64,000 bases of DNA, taken from contig NZ_BMRE01000007.1 of NCBI RefSeq assembly GCF_014648475.1, positions 1 to 64,000 of the forward strand, in the 5' to 3' direction. Shown here in pieces: positions 27,275-36,430 of this stretch. The notes under the pieces were generated by a model that was not told the DNA's origin, ran no database searches, and saw nothing but the letters and a program-made list of their open reading frames with translations. Both the position numbers and the translations under genes were made by a program. Position 1 is the first letter of the stretch, and each line of letters opens with the position of its first letter. The stretch is from Lentzea flava (GTDB taxonomy: Bacteria; Actinomycetota; Actinomycetes; Mycobacteriales; Pseudonocardiaceae).

Positions 27275-28366
27275 ATGGATCTCCACGACCTGATCCGCGC
27301 CGAAGCACCGTTGGCCGAGCGACAACGCGCCCTCACCGAGCCGGTACTGGCCGCGCTCGTCGACCGGGGCCTGCACCGGATACTCCTGCCGCAGCGCCAC
27401 GGCGGCGCGGAGCTGGGCCTGCCCGAGTGGAGCCGCGAGGTCCAGGAGCTGTCGCGCTCGGACGCCTCGACGGGCTGGACCGTGATGACGACCACCATCT
27501 CGTCGTCGCTCGCCTGGTTCCTGCCGGTGGCCGCCGCGGACGAGATCTTCGGCGACCCGCGCACGCTGATCGCGGGCACGGCCGCGCCGATCGGGCGTGG
27601 CGAGGCCGCGGAAGGCGGCTACCGCGTGTCCGGCCGGTGGGGCTGGGGCAGCGCCGTCCCGTACAGCCAGTGGGTCATCGGCGGAACCCTCACACCGGAC
27701 GGCCCGCGTCTGGCCGTGTACCCGCGTTCGGACGTGACGATCCACGACACCTGGTACGTCTCCGGCCTGTGCGCGACCGGTTCGCACGAGTTCTCCGTCA
27801 CCGACGCTTTCGTCCCGGCCGCCCGGACCGCGCTGCCGGGAGTGACCACCCCCGGCACCAACAGCCCGCTGGCCCGTTTCCCGTTCTTCTGCTTCCTCGC
27901 CGCCGGTGTCGCCTCGGTGGGCCTGGGCATCGCGCAGCGGGCGATCGACGAGATCGTGACGCTCGCGGTCGAGAAGACGCCGCAGCACGCGACGAAACGC
28001 CTCGCCGAGCAGACCGGCGCCCAGATCGACGTGGCCCTGATGGAAGCGCGGCTCTCGGCGGCCCGCGCGTTCCTGGCCGGCGAGCTGGACGCGGTCTGGG
28101 AGCTGGCGTGGGCCGGTTCGGACATACCGGACGGCGTGAAGGGCCGGCTGCGGCTGGCCTGCACGTTCGCCTCCGCCGAAGCCACCGAGGTGACGCAGAA
28201 GGCGTTCGCGCTGGGCGGCGGCACGTCGGTGTTCGAGTCGTCCGCCCTGCAGCGCTGCCTGCGTGACGCGCACGTCGCGAACCAGCACACGATCGTGTCG
28301 CGCCGGCTGCTGGAGACCTACTCGATGGTGCGCTTCGGCCTTGGGCCGGACACCGCGCGCTTCTAG
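27275..28366 (+). CDS. Acyl-CoA dehydrogenase-fold flavin oxidoreductase/monooxygenase
   Basis: 363 residues, ATG 27275. The fold is that of acyl-CoA dehydrogenases and the two-component flavin hydroxylases (HsaA/HpaB-like): VLAALVDRGLHRILLPQRHG at the start, SDASTGWTVM, VSGRWGWGSAV, and a C-terminal helical domain with FALGGGTSVFESSALQRC. The GGGTSVFESS segment favours the hydroxylase-like group over true fatty-acid enzymes. A reductase partner is not adjacent. Probably a target of the upstream MarR protein. Confidence 0.82.
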   Translation: MDLHDLIRAEAPLAERQRALTEPVLAALVDRGLHRILLPQRHGGAELGLPEWSREVQELSRSDASTGWTVMTTTISSSLAWFLPVAAADEIFGDPRTLIAGTAAPIGRGEAAEGGYRVSGRWGWGSAVPYSQWVIGGTLTPDGPRLAVYPRSDVTIHDTWYVSGLCATGSHEFSVTDAFVPAARTALPGVTTPGTNSPLARFPFFCFLAAGVASVGLGIAQRAIDEIVTLAVEKTPQHATKRLAEQTGAQIDVALMEARLSAARAFLAGELDAVWELAWAGSDIPDGVKGRLRLACTFASAEATEVTQKAFALGGGTSVFESSALQRCLRDAHVANQHTIVSRRLLETYSMVRFGLGPDTARF

Positions 28367-28381
28367 ATTAGGCTCACCCTT

Positions 28382-29179
28382 ATGGCCGACACGCAGTACG
28401 AAGACCTGCTCCGGCACGTCCTGAAAGAGGGTGTGCACAAGGAAGACCGCACCGGCACCGGCACGCGGTCGATCTTCGGCCACCAGCTGCGCTACCCGCT
28501 CGCCGCGGGTTTCCCGCTGATCACCACCAAGAAGGTCCACTTCAAGTCGATCGCCTACGAGCTGCTGTGGTTCCTGCGCGGCGACAGCAACGTGAAGTGG
28601 CTGCAGGACCACGGCGTGACGATCTGGGACGAGTGGGCGCCCGAGAGCGGCGAGCTCGGCCCGATCTACGGCGTGCAGTGGCGCTCGTGGCCGACCCCGG
28701 ACGGCGGCCACGTCGACCAGATCGCCGAAGTGCTGAAGACGCTGAAGACGAACCCGGACTCGCGGCGGATCATCGTGTCCGCCTGGAACGTCGGCGAGAT
28801 CGCGCAGATGGCCCTGCCGCCGTGCCACGCGTTCTTCCAGTTCTACGTCGCCGACGGCAAGCTGTCCTGCCAGCTCTACCAGCGCAGCGCGGACCTGTTC
28901 CTCGGCGTGCCGTTCAACATCGCCTCCTACGCCCTGCTGACCCACATGATCGCCGCCCAGACGGGGCTCGGCGTCGGCGACTTCATCTGGACCGGCGGCG
29001 ACTGCCACATCTACGACAACCACGTCGAGCAGGTCGAGCTGCAGCTGAGCCGCGAGGCCCGGCCGTTCCCGACGCTAAAGCTCGCACCGGCGCCGTCGTT
29101 GTTCGACTACACCTACGAGGACTTCACGATCGAAGGCTACGACCCGCACCCCGGCATCAAGGCTCCGGTGGCGGTGTGA
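28382..29179 (+). CDS. thyA: Thymidylate synthase
   Basis: 265 residues, the usual length of ThyA. It converts dUMP to dTMP using methylene-tetrahydrofolate. Catalytic Cys148 in [13 protein letters not shown], the phosphate-binding Arg in GTGTRSIFG and [10 protein letters not shown], and the folate-binding end [13 protein letters not shown] are conserved. It overlaps folA by 4 bp (GTGA), which recycles its dihydrofolate product. An imperfect TTAGGCTCACC element immediately precedes the start. Confidence 0.98.
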   Translation: MADTQYEDLLRHVLKEGVHKEDRTGTGTRSIFGHQLRYPLAAGFPLITTKKVHFKSIAYELLWFLRGDSNVKWLQDHGVTIWDEWAPESGELGPIYGVQWRSWPTPDGGHVDQIAEVLKTLKTNPDSRRIIVSAWNVGEIAQMALPPCHAFFQFYVADGKLSCQLYQRSADLFLGVPFNIASYALLTHMIAAQTGLGVGDFIWTGGDCHIYDNHVEQVELQLSREARPFPTLKLAPAPSLFDYTYEDFTIEGYDPHPGIKAPVAV

Positions 29180-29631
29180 TCGGCCTGATCTGGGCGCAGG
29201 CGCCGAACGGCGTCATCGGCCGCGACAACGCCATTCCGTGGCACATCCCGGAGGACCTGAAGCACTTCCGGGAGATCACCGCGGGCGCCGCCGTGCTGAT
29301 GGGCCGCCTCACCTGGGAGTCCCTGCCGCCGCGCTTCCGGCCGCTGCCGGGCCGCCGCAACCTGGTGCTGTCCCGCACGCCGCAGGAGGGCGCCGAGACG
29401 TTCGACAGCCTCGAGAAGGCGCTCGCGGACGTCAGCGGCGACCTGTGGGTGATGGGAGGCTCGGCGGTCTACGCGGCGACACTGCCGCTCGCGGACCGCA
29501 TCGAGGTGACCGAGGTCCGCGAGCCGTTCGAGGGCGACACGTACGCGCCGAAGATCGACCGCGAGCCCGTCAGCGTCGGCAAGTGGCAGGAGTCCAGTTC
29601 GGGCCTGCACTACCGGTTCGTGAGCTACTAG
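29176..29631 (+). CDS. folA: Dihydrofolate reductase
   Basis: 151 residues from GTG 29176, translationally coupled to thyA. Motifs of [24 protein letters not shown], the Asp in [26 protein letters not shown] and the NADPH-binding [12 protein letters not shown]. Reduces dihydrofolate produced by ThyA. The 3' end overlaps the convergent YCII gene by 4 bp. Confidence 0.97.
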   Translation: MIGLIWAQAPNGVIGRDNAIPWHIPEDLKHFREITAGAAVLMGRLTWESLPPRFRPLPGRRNLVLSRTPQEGAETFDSLEKALADVSGDLWVMGGSAVYAATLPLADRIEVTEVREPFEGDTYAPKIDREPVSVGKWQESSSGLHYRFVSY

Positions 29632-30149
29632 CGGCGGCCTCCGAACTCCCACTCGTGGACCTCGACGGCGTCGTACCGGTCGCCGGTCAGCACCGATGCC
29701 GGGTCCGCGGACCTGACCAGCGCCGCCGTGCCGAGCCAGGCCGTGCCGTCGTCGGACAGCAACGGCCCGTACGCGATCAGCTCGTCCGTGCGCGCCGGAA
29801 CGAGGTCCACGGCCTCCCCCGACCCGAACCCGAGCACGAGGTGGCCGCCGCCCTCCCTGCCGCCGGGGAAGTCCCACATGGTCCGCCCGAGCACGTTGCG
29901 CCACCGGCGCACCAGCACGTCGCGGTACGCACCGGCCTGATAGCAGGGTTCCGCGAACGCGAACGCACGAGCCGCCGCGGCATCCGGCACGTCGACGACG
30001 TGCACGCTGCCGGTCAGCACATCGCCGGCGAAGGTGGGGCCGCGGGCGATCAGGTCGAACCGGTCCATGTAGGACCAGTGCTCCTCGATCAGCTTCTCGC
30101 GCAACGGCACCGAACCGGGCCGATCCCGGTGGTAGCAGAGGAACTCCAC
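29628..30149 (-). CDS. YCII-related domain protein
   Basis: 173 residues. The open frame runs far upstream, but GTG 30149 overlapping the upstream TAG (TAGTG) is the sensible start: it yields VEFLCYHRDRPGS, the first strand of a YciI/dimeric alpha-beta barrel fold. EEHWSYMDRF, ARGPTF and TGSVHVVDVPDAAAARAF are the typical core, and PCYQAGAYRDVLVRRW the second half. The C-terminal part (about 100-173) may be a second related domain. Function unknown. Confidence 0.8.
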   Translation of the reverse strand: MEFLCYHRDRPGSVPLREKLIEEHWSYMDRFDLIARGPTFAGDVLTGSVHVVDVPDAAAARAFAFAEPCYQAGAYRDVLVRRWRNVLGRTMWDFPGGREGGGHLVLGFGSGEAVDLVPARTDELIAYGPLLSDDGTAWLGTAALVRSADPASVLTGDRYDAVEVHEWEFGGRR

Positions 30150-30508
30150 TACCGGCGCCTCGCCCGCGCGTGCCACGCCTCGACGATCAGCTCTTCCAGC
30201 TCCCCCACCTCGATGTGCTCCAGCCGCACCAGGATCGCCGGATATCCCTGGAAGTGCGGTGTGGTGAAGTAGACCGACCCGTCGGAGGCGAGCAACGCCT
30301 CCTTGGCGCCCAGGTCCGGCACCCGTGCGGCCAGGATCGGCCCGGACGGCGCCGACGCCCCCAAAGCCGCGATGTCCGTTTTGCGCAGCGGCCGTTCCCA
30401 CACGAAGAGCTTGTCCTTGACCCTCCAGTCGACGACGCCCTCCCGCACCCGCTCCGTCACGTCGGGCATGGAGGTGGCGATCCGGCGCACGTCGTTCCAG
30501 GTGGCCAT
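30149..30508 (-). CDS. MmcQ/YjbR family protein
   Basis: 119 residues from ATG 30508 (GGAGCTT upstream; the GTG just before it is possible). Family marks: WNDVRRIATSMPDVTERV, DKLFVWERP and the late PAILVRLEHIEVGELEELI. These small proteins have a CyaY-like fold and are sometimes called DNA-binding. Coupled to the downstream YCII gene by a 1-bp overlap. Confidence 0.88.
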   Translation of the reverse strand: MATWNDVRRIATSMPDVTERVREGVVDWRVKDKLFVWERPLRKTDIAALGASAPSGPILAARVPDLGAKEALLASDGSVYFTTPHFQGYPAILVRLEHIEVGELEELIVEAWHARARRR

Positions 30509-30517
30509 CACAAGCTC

Positions 30518-31408
30518 CTACAGGTGGTCCGGCGGACGCTGCTGCTCGGCCAGGAACCGTTCGAACTCGGCCCCCAGTTCGTCCGCGCTGGGGAGGTCGG
30601 TGTTCCCGACAGTCTGGATGAAGGCGTCGTACTGCCGCTCGAGCGCTTCCACCACCTGGGCTACTTCTTCCGACTCCGCCACCTGGCGGTGGATCTCGGC
30701 GTCGGCCGCCTGGGCCGCGTCGATCAGCGAGCCGATCGGCAACGCGAGCCCGGTCGAGCGCGCGACGGCGTCCAGCAGCGTCACGGCGGCGGTCGGGTAC
30801 TGGGACTGCGCCAGGTAGTGCGGCACCTGGGCGGCGAAGCCCATCGCGTCGTGGCCCGCCTGGCCGAGCCGGAACTCGAGCAGGCCGGACACGTTGCCCG
30901 GCACCTGCACGCGATTGAAGAACGGCTGGTACTCCGACACGAGCTCGGGCCTGGTCGCGTGGCCGATCACGTTCAGCGGACGCGTGTGCGGCACGCCCAT
31001 CGGGATGCCGTGGAATCCGACGGTCAGGCGCACACCCCACCGGTCGATCAGCGACCGCACGGCGAGCACGAACGCCTCCCAGCCGCGATCCGGCTCGGGA
31101 CCCGTGAGCAGCAGGAACGGGTGGCCCGCGCTGTCCCACAGCAGGTGCACGACGAGCTGCGGGGTGGCGTAGTCCTCCCAGTGGTCCGTCGCGTAGGTCA
31201 TCAGCGGGCGGCGCGAGCGGTAGTCGATCAGGCTGTCGACGTCGAAGCGGGCGACGACACGGCTCTCGAGCGTTTCGAGCAGGTGCTCGGCGAGCAGGCG
31301 GCCCGCGGCACCGGCGTCCATGAAGCCCTCGAAGTGGTGCAGCAACACCGCACCTGTCAGGTCCGGCACCTCCGAGTCGACCTCGTACAGGTTCTCCGGG
31401 TCCAGCAC
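30518..31408 (-). CDS. PAC2 family protein
   Basis: 296 residues, GTG start 31408. Matches the actinobacterial PAC2 proteins related to proteasome assembly chaperones: AVLLHHFEGFMDAGAAG, HPFLLLTGPEPDRGWEAF, GIPMGVPHTRP and VPHYLAQSQYPTAAVTLL. The C-terminal 80 residues are acidic and helical with a SADELGAEFERFLAEQQRP end. Role in bacteria unresolved. It lies upstream of MmcQ/YCII genes on the same strand. Confidence 0.92.
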   Translation of the reverse strand: MLDPENLYEVDSEVPDLTGAVLLHHFEGFMDAGAAGRLLAEHLLETLESRVVARFDVDSLIDYRSRRPLMTYATDHWEDYATPQLVVHLLWDSAGHPFLLLTGPEPDRGWEAFVLAVRSLIDRWGVRLTVGFHGIPMGVPHTRPLNVIGHATRPELVSEYQPFFNRVQVPGNVSGLLEFRLGQAGHDAMGFAAQVPHYLAQSQYPTAAVTLLDAVARSTGLALPIGSLIDAAQAADAEIHRQVAESEEVAQVVEALERQYDAFIQTVGNTDLPSADELGAEFERFLAEQQRPPDHL

Positions 31409-31537
31409 CGCACGCCTCCAAAACCGTCGTTTCAGTCTCGTCCAAAGCCAACCAGATGGACGCGGGACTGATTCCGCACGGGTCGATTAGCCCATACGGA
31501 CCGTGTGAGCGCATCACCTCACGGGTAGTCCAACGCT

Positions 31538-32149
31538 GTGGACAGGCGTTGGGTGACGCGTGGAGCTCTGGTCGCAGCCGTCTTCATTCTCCTCGGCGCG
31601 GCGGTGTACGTCTTCGGGCAGTTCAAGCCCATCGGCGAGGAGTCGATCGACCGCAGCCAGCCCGCGATGCTCAAGTCGGTGCGGGACCTGAGCCAGTACC
31701 ACGCCGCGTCCGGCGAGTTCCAGGTCGTGCTGGACATCGAGAACGACGTGAAGTGGGTGCCCTCGGCGCTGGCCGGCGAACGCACGCTGTTCGTCGCCGC
31801 CGGGTCGGTCAACGCCTACGTCGATCTCGGCTCGATCAAGGACGACGGGCTGGTCGTGTCACCCGACCGCAAGACCGTCGAGCTGCGACTGCCCAAGGCG
31901 CGGCTGGACAAGCCGAACCTCCACCACGACCGCTCGTACGTCTTCAGCCAGCAACGCGGCCTGATCAACGATCTGCAGGCGCTGGCGGGACCTCCCGACC
32001 AGCAACGGTTCTACGTCGCCGCCGAGGCCAAGCTCGCGGAGGCGGCGAAGCAGTCGGAGTTGCTCCGGCGCGCCGACGACAACACCAGGGTGATGCTCAC
32101 GGGAATGCTGCAGTCGCTGGGATTCCAGGTGAAGGTGCTGCAGGACTGA
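31538..32149 (+). CDS. DUF4230 membrane-anchored protein
   Basis: 203 residues, GTG start 31538. An N-terminal membrane anchor (GALVAAVFILLGAAVYVFG) is followed by an extracytoplasmic DUF4230 domain: LSQYHAASGEFQVVLDIEND, VDLGSIKDDGLVV and MLTGMLQSLGFQVKV. Function unknown. Single gene facing a kinase gene 62 bp downstream on the same strand. Confidence 0.88.
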   Translation: MDRRWVTRGALVAAVFILLGAAVYVFGQFKPIGEESIDRSQPAMLKSVRDLSQYHAASGEFQVVLDIENDVKWVPSALAGERTLFVAAGSVNAYVDLGSIKDDGLVVSPDRKTVELRLPKARLDKPNLHHDRSYVFSQQRGLINDLQALAGPPDQQRFYVAAEAKLAEAAKQSELLRRADDNTRVMLTGMLQSLGFQVKVLQD

Positions 32150-32211
32150 ACCCTTTCCCCGGCTGCGCCGAACGTCGAAGTGAGCCGGCCGCAGCGGGAT
32201 AGGATTCGTTG

Positions 32212-33822
32212 GTGGAAGACGATCTGATGGCCTGGGCGCCCGCCGCGGGTGCCGCGCCCGCACCTGCGATCGCGTTACCCGGCTACAGCGGTTTCCGCGT
32301 GATCGCGCAGGGCGGCGAGGGCACGATCTACCGGGCGCGGCAGGACGGTCTGGGCCGCGACGTCGCGGTGAAGGTCCTGCAGGTCACCGACCCCGCGACG
32401 CTGACCAGGTTCCGCCGCGAGCTGGCCATCACCGTCGAACTCGGCCGCCAGCACCCGCACATCGTCACGGTGCTGGACACCGGCACGCTGCCGGACGGCC
32501 GCCCGTGCATCGTCATGGAGTACTACGAACGCGGCTCGCTGCACGACCGTTTGCGCGCCATGGGCCCGTTGCCGGTGCCGGACGTCATCGCCGCCGGCAT
32601 CGCGGTGGCCGACGCGCTGGCGTTCGCGCACGGCCAGGGCATCCTGCACCGCGACGTGAAGCCGCAGAACGTCCTCGTGCTCCCCACCTCCTACGTCCTC
32701 GCCGACTTCGGCATCGCCCGCGGCGCCGACGCGGGCCACTCGGCGTCGCTGCAGATGGTCAGCTACCGCCACGCGGCCCCGCAGATGCTGGAGGGTGGCA
32801 CGCCGTCGTTCGCCGACGACATCTGGTCGCTCGGCTCGACGCTCTTCACGCTGCTGGAGGGCAAGCCGCCGTTCGCCTCGGACAACCCGGACGAGGACAC
32901 GCTGCTCTCCTACGTCGGCCGCGTCACCCGCTCCGAACCCCGTGCCCTGACCCGCTTCGACGTCCCGGCCTCGCTGATCGCCGTGATCAACCGGTGTCTG
33001 CGCAAGGACCGCGCCGAACGCTTCGCCTCGGCGCTGGAGCTGCGCGACGCGCTGATGGCGGTGAACGCGGGCACGCCGACCGCACCGTCAGTGTCCATTG
33101 TGGACCCCGACTCGACGATGATGCTCGGCGAGCGCACCGCGGTCTTCCCGGACGGCCCCACCGAGGCGCCCGGCTTCGGCCCGCGCCCCCGCGTGGAGGA
33201 GGAAAAGCCCGCCGAGGAACCGGAAGAGGAGCCGGACAACTCGTGGCAGGGCCGGCTCGCCGACCTGACGTACCGGCAGCAGGACATCGTCGTGCCGCCG
33301 CCACCGCGCCCGGTGGCCGTGCTGCCGACCCTCGACGTGCCCCCGGTCGAACCGATGACGGCCCCGGTCCGCAAGAGCAAGCGCGGCGGCCTGCTGGCGT
33401 TGCTGGCCGTGGTGGCGGTGACCGGTGGTGTCCTCGCGGGCCTGCTGCTGAACCGCCCCGGCACCCAGCAGACCCAGCAGCCGGTGACGACGACCACGAC
33501 GATTCCGGTGCCGACCTCCGAGTCCGTCGACGCCGGCCCGCCGCCCAACGCCGACCCGAAGTTCGTGCCGGTGCTCAAGCGCGCCGAGTACAAGGGCAAG
33601 GCGATCGAGCTGGAGTGGTCCGATCCGAGCAAAGGCCAGGCCGAGTTCGTGGTGATCGACGTGACCGGTGCCAAACCGCAGGCCGTGACCAGGGTGACCG
33701 GCGGTGGCACCAAGTACGTCATCGAGGACGGCGGCGGCATCCGCCGGTGCTTCCAGATCGCGGCGTTCGGCTACAACGGTGAACGAGGCAGCTCGGCCAA
33801 GGTCTGCGCGGCCAAGAACTAA
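32212..33822 (+). CDS. Transmembrane Ser/Thr protein kinase (PknB-like)
   Basis: 536 residues from GTG 32212, with AGGA 7 nt upstream. Hanks-type kinase domain (about 25-285): glycine loop AQGGEGTIYRA, Lys54 in VAVKVL, HRDVKPQN catalytic loop and DFGIARG metal motif are complete. A long linker (about 285-385) leads to one membrane helix (LLALLAVVAVTGGVLAGLLL) and an extracellular tail with a Thr-rich stretch and a fibronectin-like region (YKGKAIELEWSD). It contains a rare TTA codon at codon 22. A signalling kinase of unknown target; overlaps the end of the convergent TgpA-like gene by 4 bp. Confidence 0.95.
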   Translation: MEDDLMAWAPAAGAAPAPAIALPGYSGFRVIAQGGEGTIYRARQDGLGRDVAVKVLQVTDPATLTRFRRELAITVELGRQHPHIVTVLDTGTLPDGRPCIVMEYYERGSLHDRLRAMGPLPVPDVIAAGIAVADALAFAHGQGILHRDVKPQNVLVLPTSYVLADFGIARGADAGHSASLQMVSYRHAAPQMLEGGTPSFADDIWSLGSTLFTLLEGKPPFASDNPDEDTLLSYVGRVTRSEPRALTRFDVPASLIAVINRCLRKDRAERFASALELRDALMAVNAGTPTAPSVSIVDPDSTMMLGERTAVFPDGPTEAPGFGPRPRVEEEKPAEEPEEEPDNSWQGRLADLTYRQQDIVVPPPPRPVAVLPTLDVPPVEPMTAPVRKSKRGGLLALLAVVAVTGGVLAGLLLNRPGTQQTQQPVTTTTTIPVPTSESVDAGPPPNADPKFVPVLKRAEYKGKAIELEWSDPSKGQAEFVVIDVTGAKPQAVTRVTGGGTKYVIEDGGGIRRCFQIAAFGYNGERGSSAKVCAAKN

Positions 33823-35816
33823 CGCCGGAACAGCGGCCGCGGGTCGACCGCCCACAGCACCCTGCGCCACCAGGAAGCCTTGCGCCGCACGGCTTTCCTG
33901 ATGTGCCGGGCCAGGCGCCAGCCGTTCTCCTGCCGCACCGGTTGTGGCGCGAACGCGGCCTGGTCGACCAGCACCGCCAGCCGCACGCCGGCCTCTCCCC
34001 ACTCGCGCCCGATGTCGGGCACCGTGCGGCTCGGTTTCGGCCGCAACCCGGCCAGCAGCAACGAGTCCAGCACCTCGTTCCACGCCCCGACCGGCCCGGC
34101 CGCCCGCCACCGCAGGCGCCGCGACGTCCGCGCCACGTACAGCACGACCAGCAGCAACACCGGCGCGAACACCCAGAACGGGAACCCCTTCCGCGCTTCG
34201 GGAGCAGCCACCGCGTCGGGCTTCACGGCCGTCGGCTGCACCAGCGGCGGCACCGAGGGCAACGACGTCGGCGTCGGCTTCGCGGTCGTGGACGCGAGGC
34301 GGTTCAGCACCTCCCGCTTCGACGCCGCGCTGGGCCCGCTCCCGTTGCCGGACACGGGATCGAACGCCACCCAGCCCCACCCGCTGAAGTACACCTCGGG
34401 CCAGGCGGTGGCATCCGCGGCCCGCACGATCCGTTCCCCGTCCTGCTCGGGCACCGGCTGGAACCCGACCACGACCCGCGTCGGCAACCCGACCGCCCGC
34501 GCAAGCACCGCGTAGGCCGACGCGAACTGCTCGGCCGTGCCCGCCCCGGCCCCGGCCTCACCGGCGGCCCCGAACAGGAACGTCTCGAGCCGCGCGTACG
34601 ACGACCCGACCGGCGCCTCGGCGTCCGGCCGCCGGCCCAGCCGCACGACCTGCTCCAGCGCCACGGCCTTCTCGTACGGCGTGCGGGCGTTCGCCGTCGC
34701 CTGCCGCGCGTACTCCGCCAACGTGAACGGCAACCGCGGCAACGCCGTGTACCGCGTGGCGTCGGCGGGCACCGAGGCCTCGGCCAGGTCCGCGTCGGCG
34801 GGTGTCTCGACCACACCGCGAACCGTGTAGCTCAGTCCCGTTTTGAGCCCGTCGGCGACCACCAGCGACCCGCTGTCCGGATCCACCATGGCGTCGCTCA
34901 ACGACACCGCCTGCGGCTTCCCGACGCCCGGCAGCCACTCACCCTGCAACCCGGTGATCCGCAGATCAACGCTGGCGTCCTGGAACTTCCGGCCCGTGGG
35001 CAGATCCGGCGCCTCCACCACACCGAGCGGCCCGTACGTCGCGGCCGCCTCCCACGACGCACCGGTGTACCGGCTGAGCGTCACCAGCCGCACGGGCACC
35101 TCGGGCCCGCGCATCCGGAAGAGCTCGGCGTCCCCCTGCGCGGCCCACGCGGCGAGCTGGGGCAAGGGGTTCGCGATGTCCACGTTGGTGACCGGCGGCG
35201 TGACGAGCTTGCGCGGCTCAAAACCGTTGGTGGGCAACACCACCGTCAGCAACGTCAACGCCGCCAACGCCGTCGCCACCACCGCGGGCGGCACCACGGG
35301 CCCGCGCCGGTCGATGATCAGCCAGCCCAACGCCAGCACCACGACCAGCACCAACGCCACCAGCCCGTACCGATCGGCCCGCCCCGTGGTGAGCAGCGCC
35401 GCCGCCACGTACAGCACCGCCGCCCCCAACGCGGGCACGAACAACGCGGTCCCCCGCCTCGTCACCGACAGCACACTCGCAGTGGAGACACCGATGATCA
35501 GCAACAGCCCGGGCACCAGCAACTCGGGCGTCGCGGGCGCCGGACGGGCAGCCGTGAGCAGCCGCGGCACGGTGTCGAGCAGCACCCACGCCGGGTCGCG
35601 TTCGGGGGACGCGCCACGGGCCGCGAAGAACCCGGCCGCCATCGCCACGACCATGACGGCGAGAGCGGCCAATCCCGCCGGCACGAGACGTTTCAGCAGC
35701 AACGCCAGGAAACCCGCGAAGGACGCCAGTCCGAAGTAGACGAACGCGCCGTCCCAGGCCTGGGCCAGCTGGAGGGAGGCGACGAGGAGGACGGCGGCAA
35801 CCCAGGCGAACTTCAT
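33819..35816 (-). CDS. TgpA-like membrane protein with degenerate transglutaminase domain
   Basis: 665 residues from ATG 35816; the frame extends further upstream only through low-complexity repeats. Six or so N-terminal membrane helices (to about residue 195, DUF3488), an extracellular transglutaminase-like domain (about 360-490), one more helix (PFWVFAPVLLLVVLYV) and a cytoplasmic tail. The core motif reads GTAEQFASAYAVLARAVG and ADATAWPEVYF: Ala428 stands where the family has the catalytic Cys and Thr470 where it has the His; Asp486 remains. So it looks like a pseudo-enzyme. Last gene of the FnIII-MoxR-DUF58-TgpA operon. Confidence 0.88.
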   Translation of the reverse strand: MKFAWVAAVLLVASLQLAQAWDGAFVYFGLASFAGFLALLLKRLVPAGLAALAVMVVAMAAGFFAARGASPERDPAWVLLDTVPRLLTAARPAPATPELLVPGLLLIIGVSTASVLSVTRRGTALFVPALGAAVLYVAAALLTTGRADRYGLVALVLVVVLALGWLIIDRRGPVVPPAVVATALAALTLLTVVLPTNGFEPRKLVTPPVTNVDIANPLPQLAAWAAQGDAELFRMRGPEVPVRLVTLSRYTGASWEAAATYGPLGVVEAPDLPTGRKFQDASVDLRITGLQGEWLPGVGKPQAVSLSDAMVDPDSGSLVVADGLKTGLSYTVRGVVETPADADLAEASVPADATRYTALPRLPFTLAEYARQATANARTPYEKAVALEQVVRLGRRPDAEAPVGSSYARLETFLFGAAGEAGAGAGTAEQFASAYAVLARAVGLPTRVVVGFQPVPEQDGERIVRAADATAWPEVYFSGWGWVAFDPVSGNGSGPSAASKREVLNRLASTTAKPTPTSLPSVPPLVQPTAVKPDAVAAPEARKGFPFWVFAPVLLLVVLYVARTSRRLRWRAAGPVGAWNEVLDSLLLAGLRPKPSRTVPDIGREWGEAGVRLAVLVDQAAFAPQPVRQENGWRLARHIRKAVRRKASWWRRVLWAVDPRPLFRR

Positions 35817-36430
35817 GGCGCCACCGCCGCTTTTCTGGCCCGCACGGGCCCCACCGCTGAGTCCGCGAACACCGCGCGAGGCCTCATCCCGCCACCACCG
35901 CATCCCCGGACCCGCGCGGATCCCACCGCCGAATCCGCAAACACCAGGCGAGGCTTCATCGCGCCACCACCGAACTCCACGCCCCGCGCCGCCACCGCAT
36001 CCCGGACCCGCGCGAACCCCACTGCCGAATCCGCAAACACCACGCGAAGCCTCACCGCGCCACCACCGAACTCCACGCGCCCGCACCAGGAACCGCAGTC
36101 TCGAACGTGCACCTCACCGCGCCGCCACCCAGCCGCACGCCCCAGCGACCCGACTCCGCAGCCCACGCCACGGCGCCCCGATCCACAGCCACGCCCGCAC
36201 GTCCCATCGCGCCGCCACCCCCGAGGCACCGCGCCACCGCGGCCCACGCCCCGCGCTGCCACCGCATCCCGGATCCGCGCGAACCCACCGCCGAACCCGC
36301 AAACACCGCGCGAGGCCTCATCGCGCCACCACCGAACTCCACGCCACGGCGCCCCGACCCCCAGCCGCGACCGCACATCCCGCCGCGCCGCCATCCCAGC
36401 ACCGCGACCACGCGGCCCACGCGCCGCACC
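35817..36430 (-). repeat. Degenerate tandem repeats copying the DUF58/TgpA gene junction
   Basis: 614 bp between the DUF58 stop and the TgpA start contain repeated copies of the junction itself. On the minus strand, variants of GGTGGTGGCGCGATGA recur near 36312, 36206, 36113, 36050, 35954 and 35882, beside the native versions at 36431 and 35815. Longer copies also share a conserved flank reading MRPRAVFADSAVG on the minus strand. Spacing varies from about 63 to 122 bp. Each copy carries a possible start or GTG and a stop, so the stretch encodes a series of short overlapping frames rather than one protein. Confidence 0.8.

Noticed and set aside
35817..36430. CRISPR array
   Set aside because: Repeats are degenerate, unequal in spacing and homologous to the neighbouring gene ends; there are no unique spacers or cas genes.
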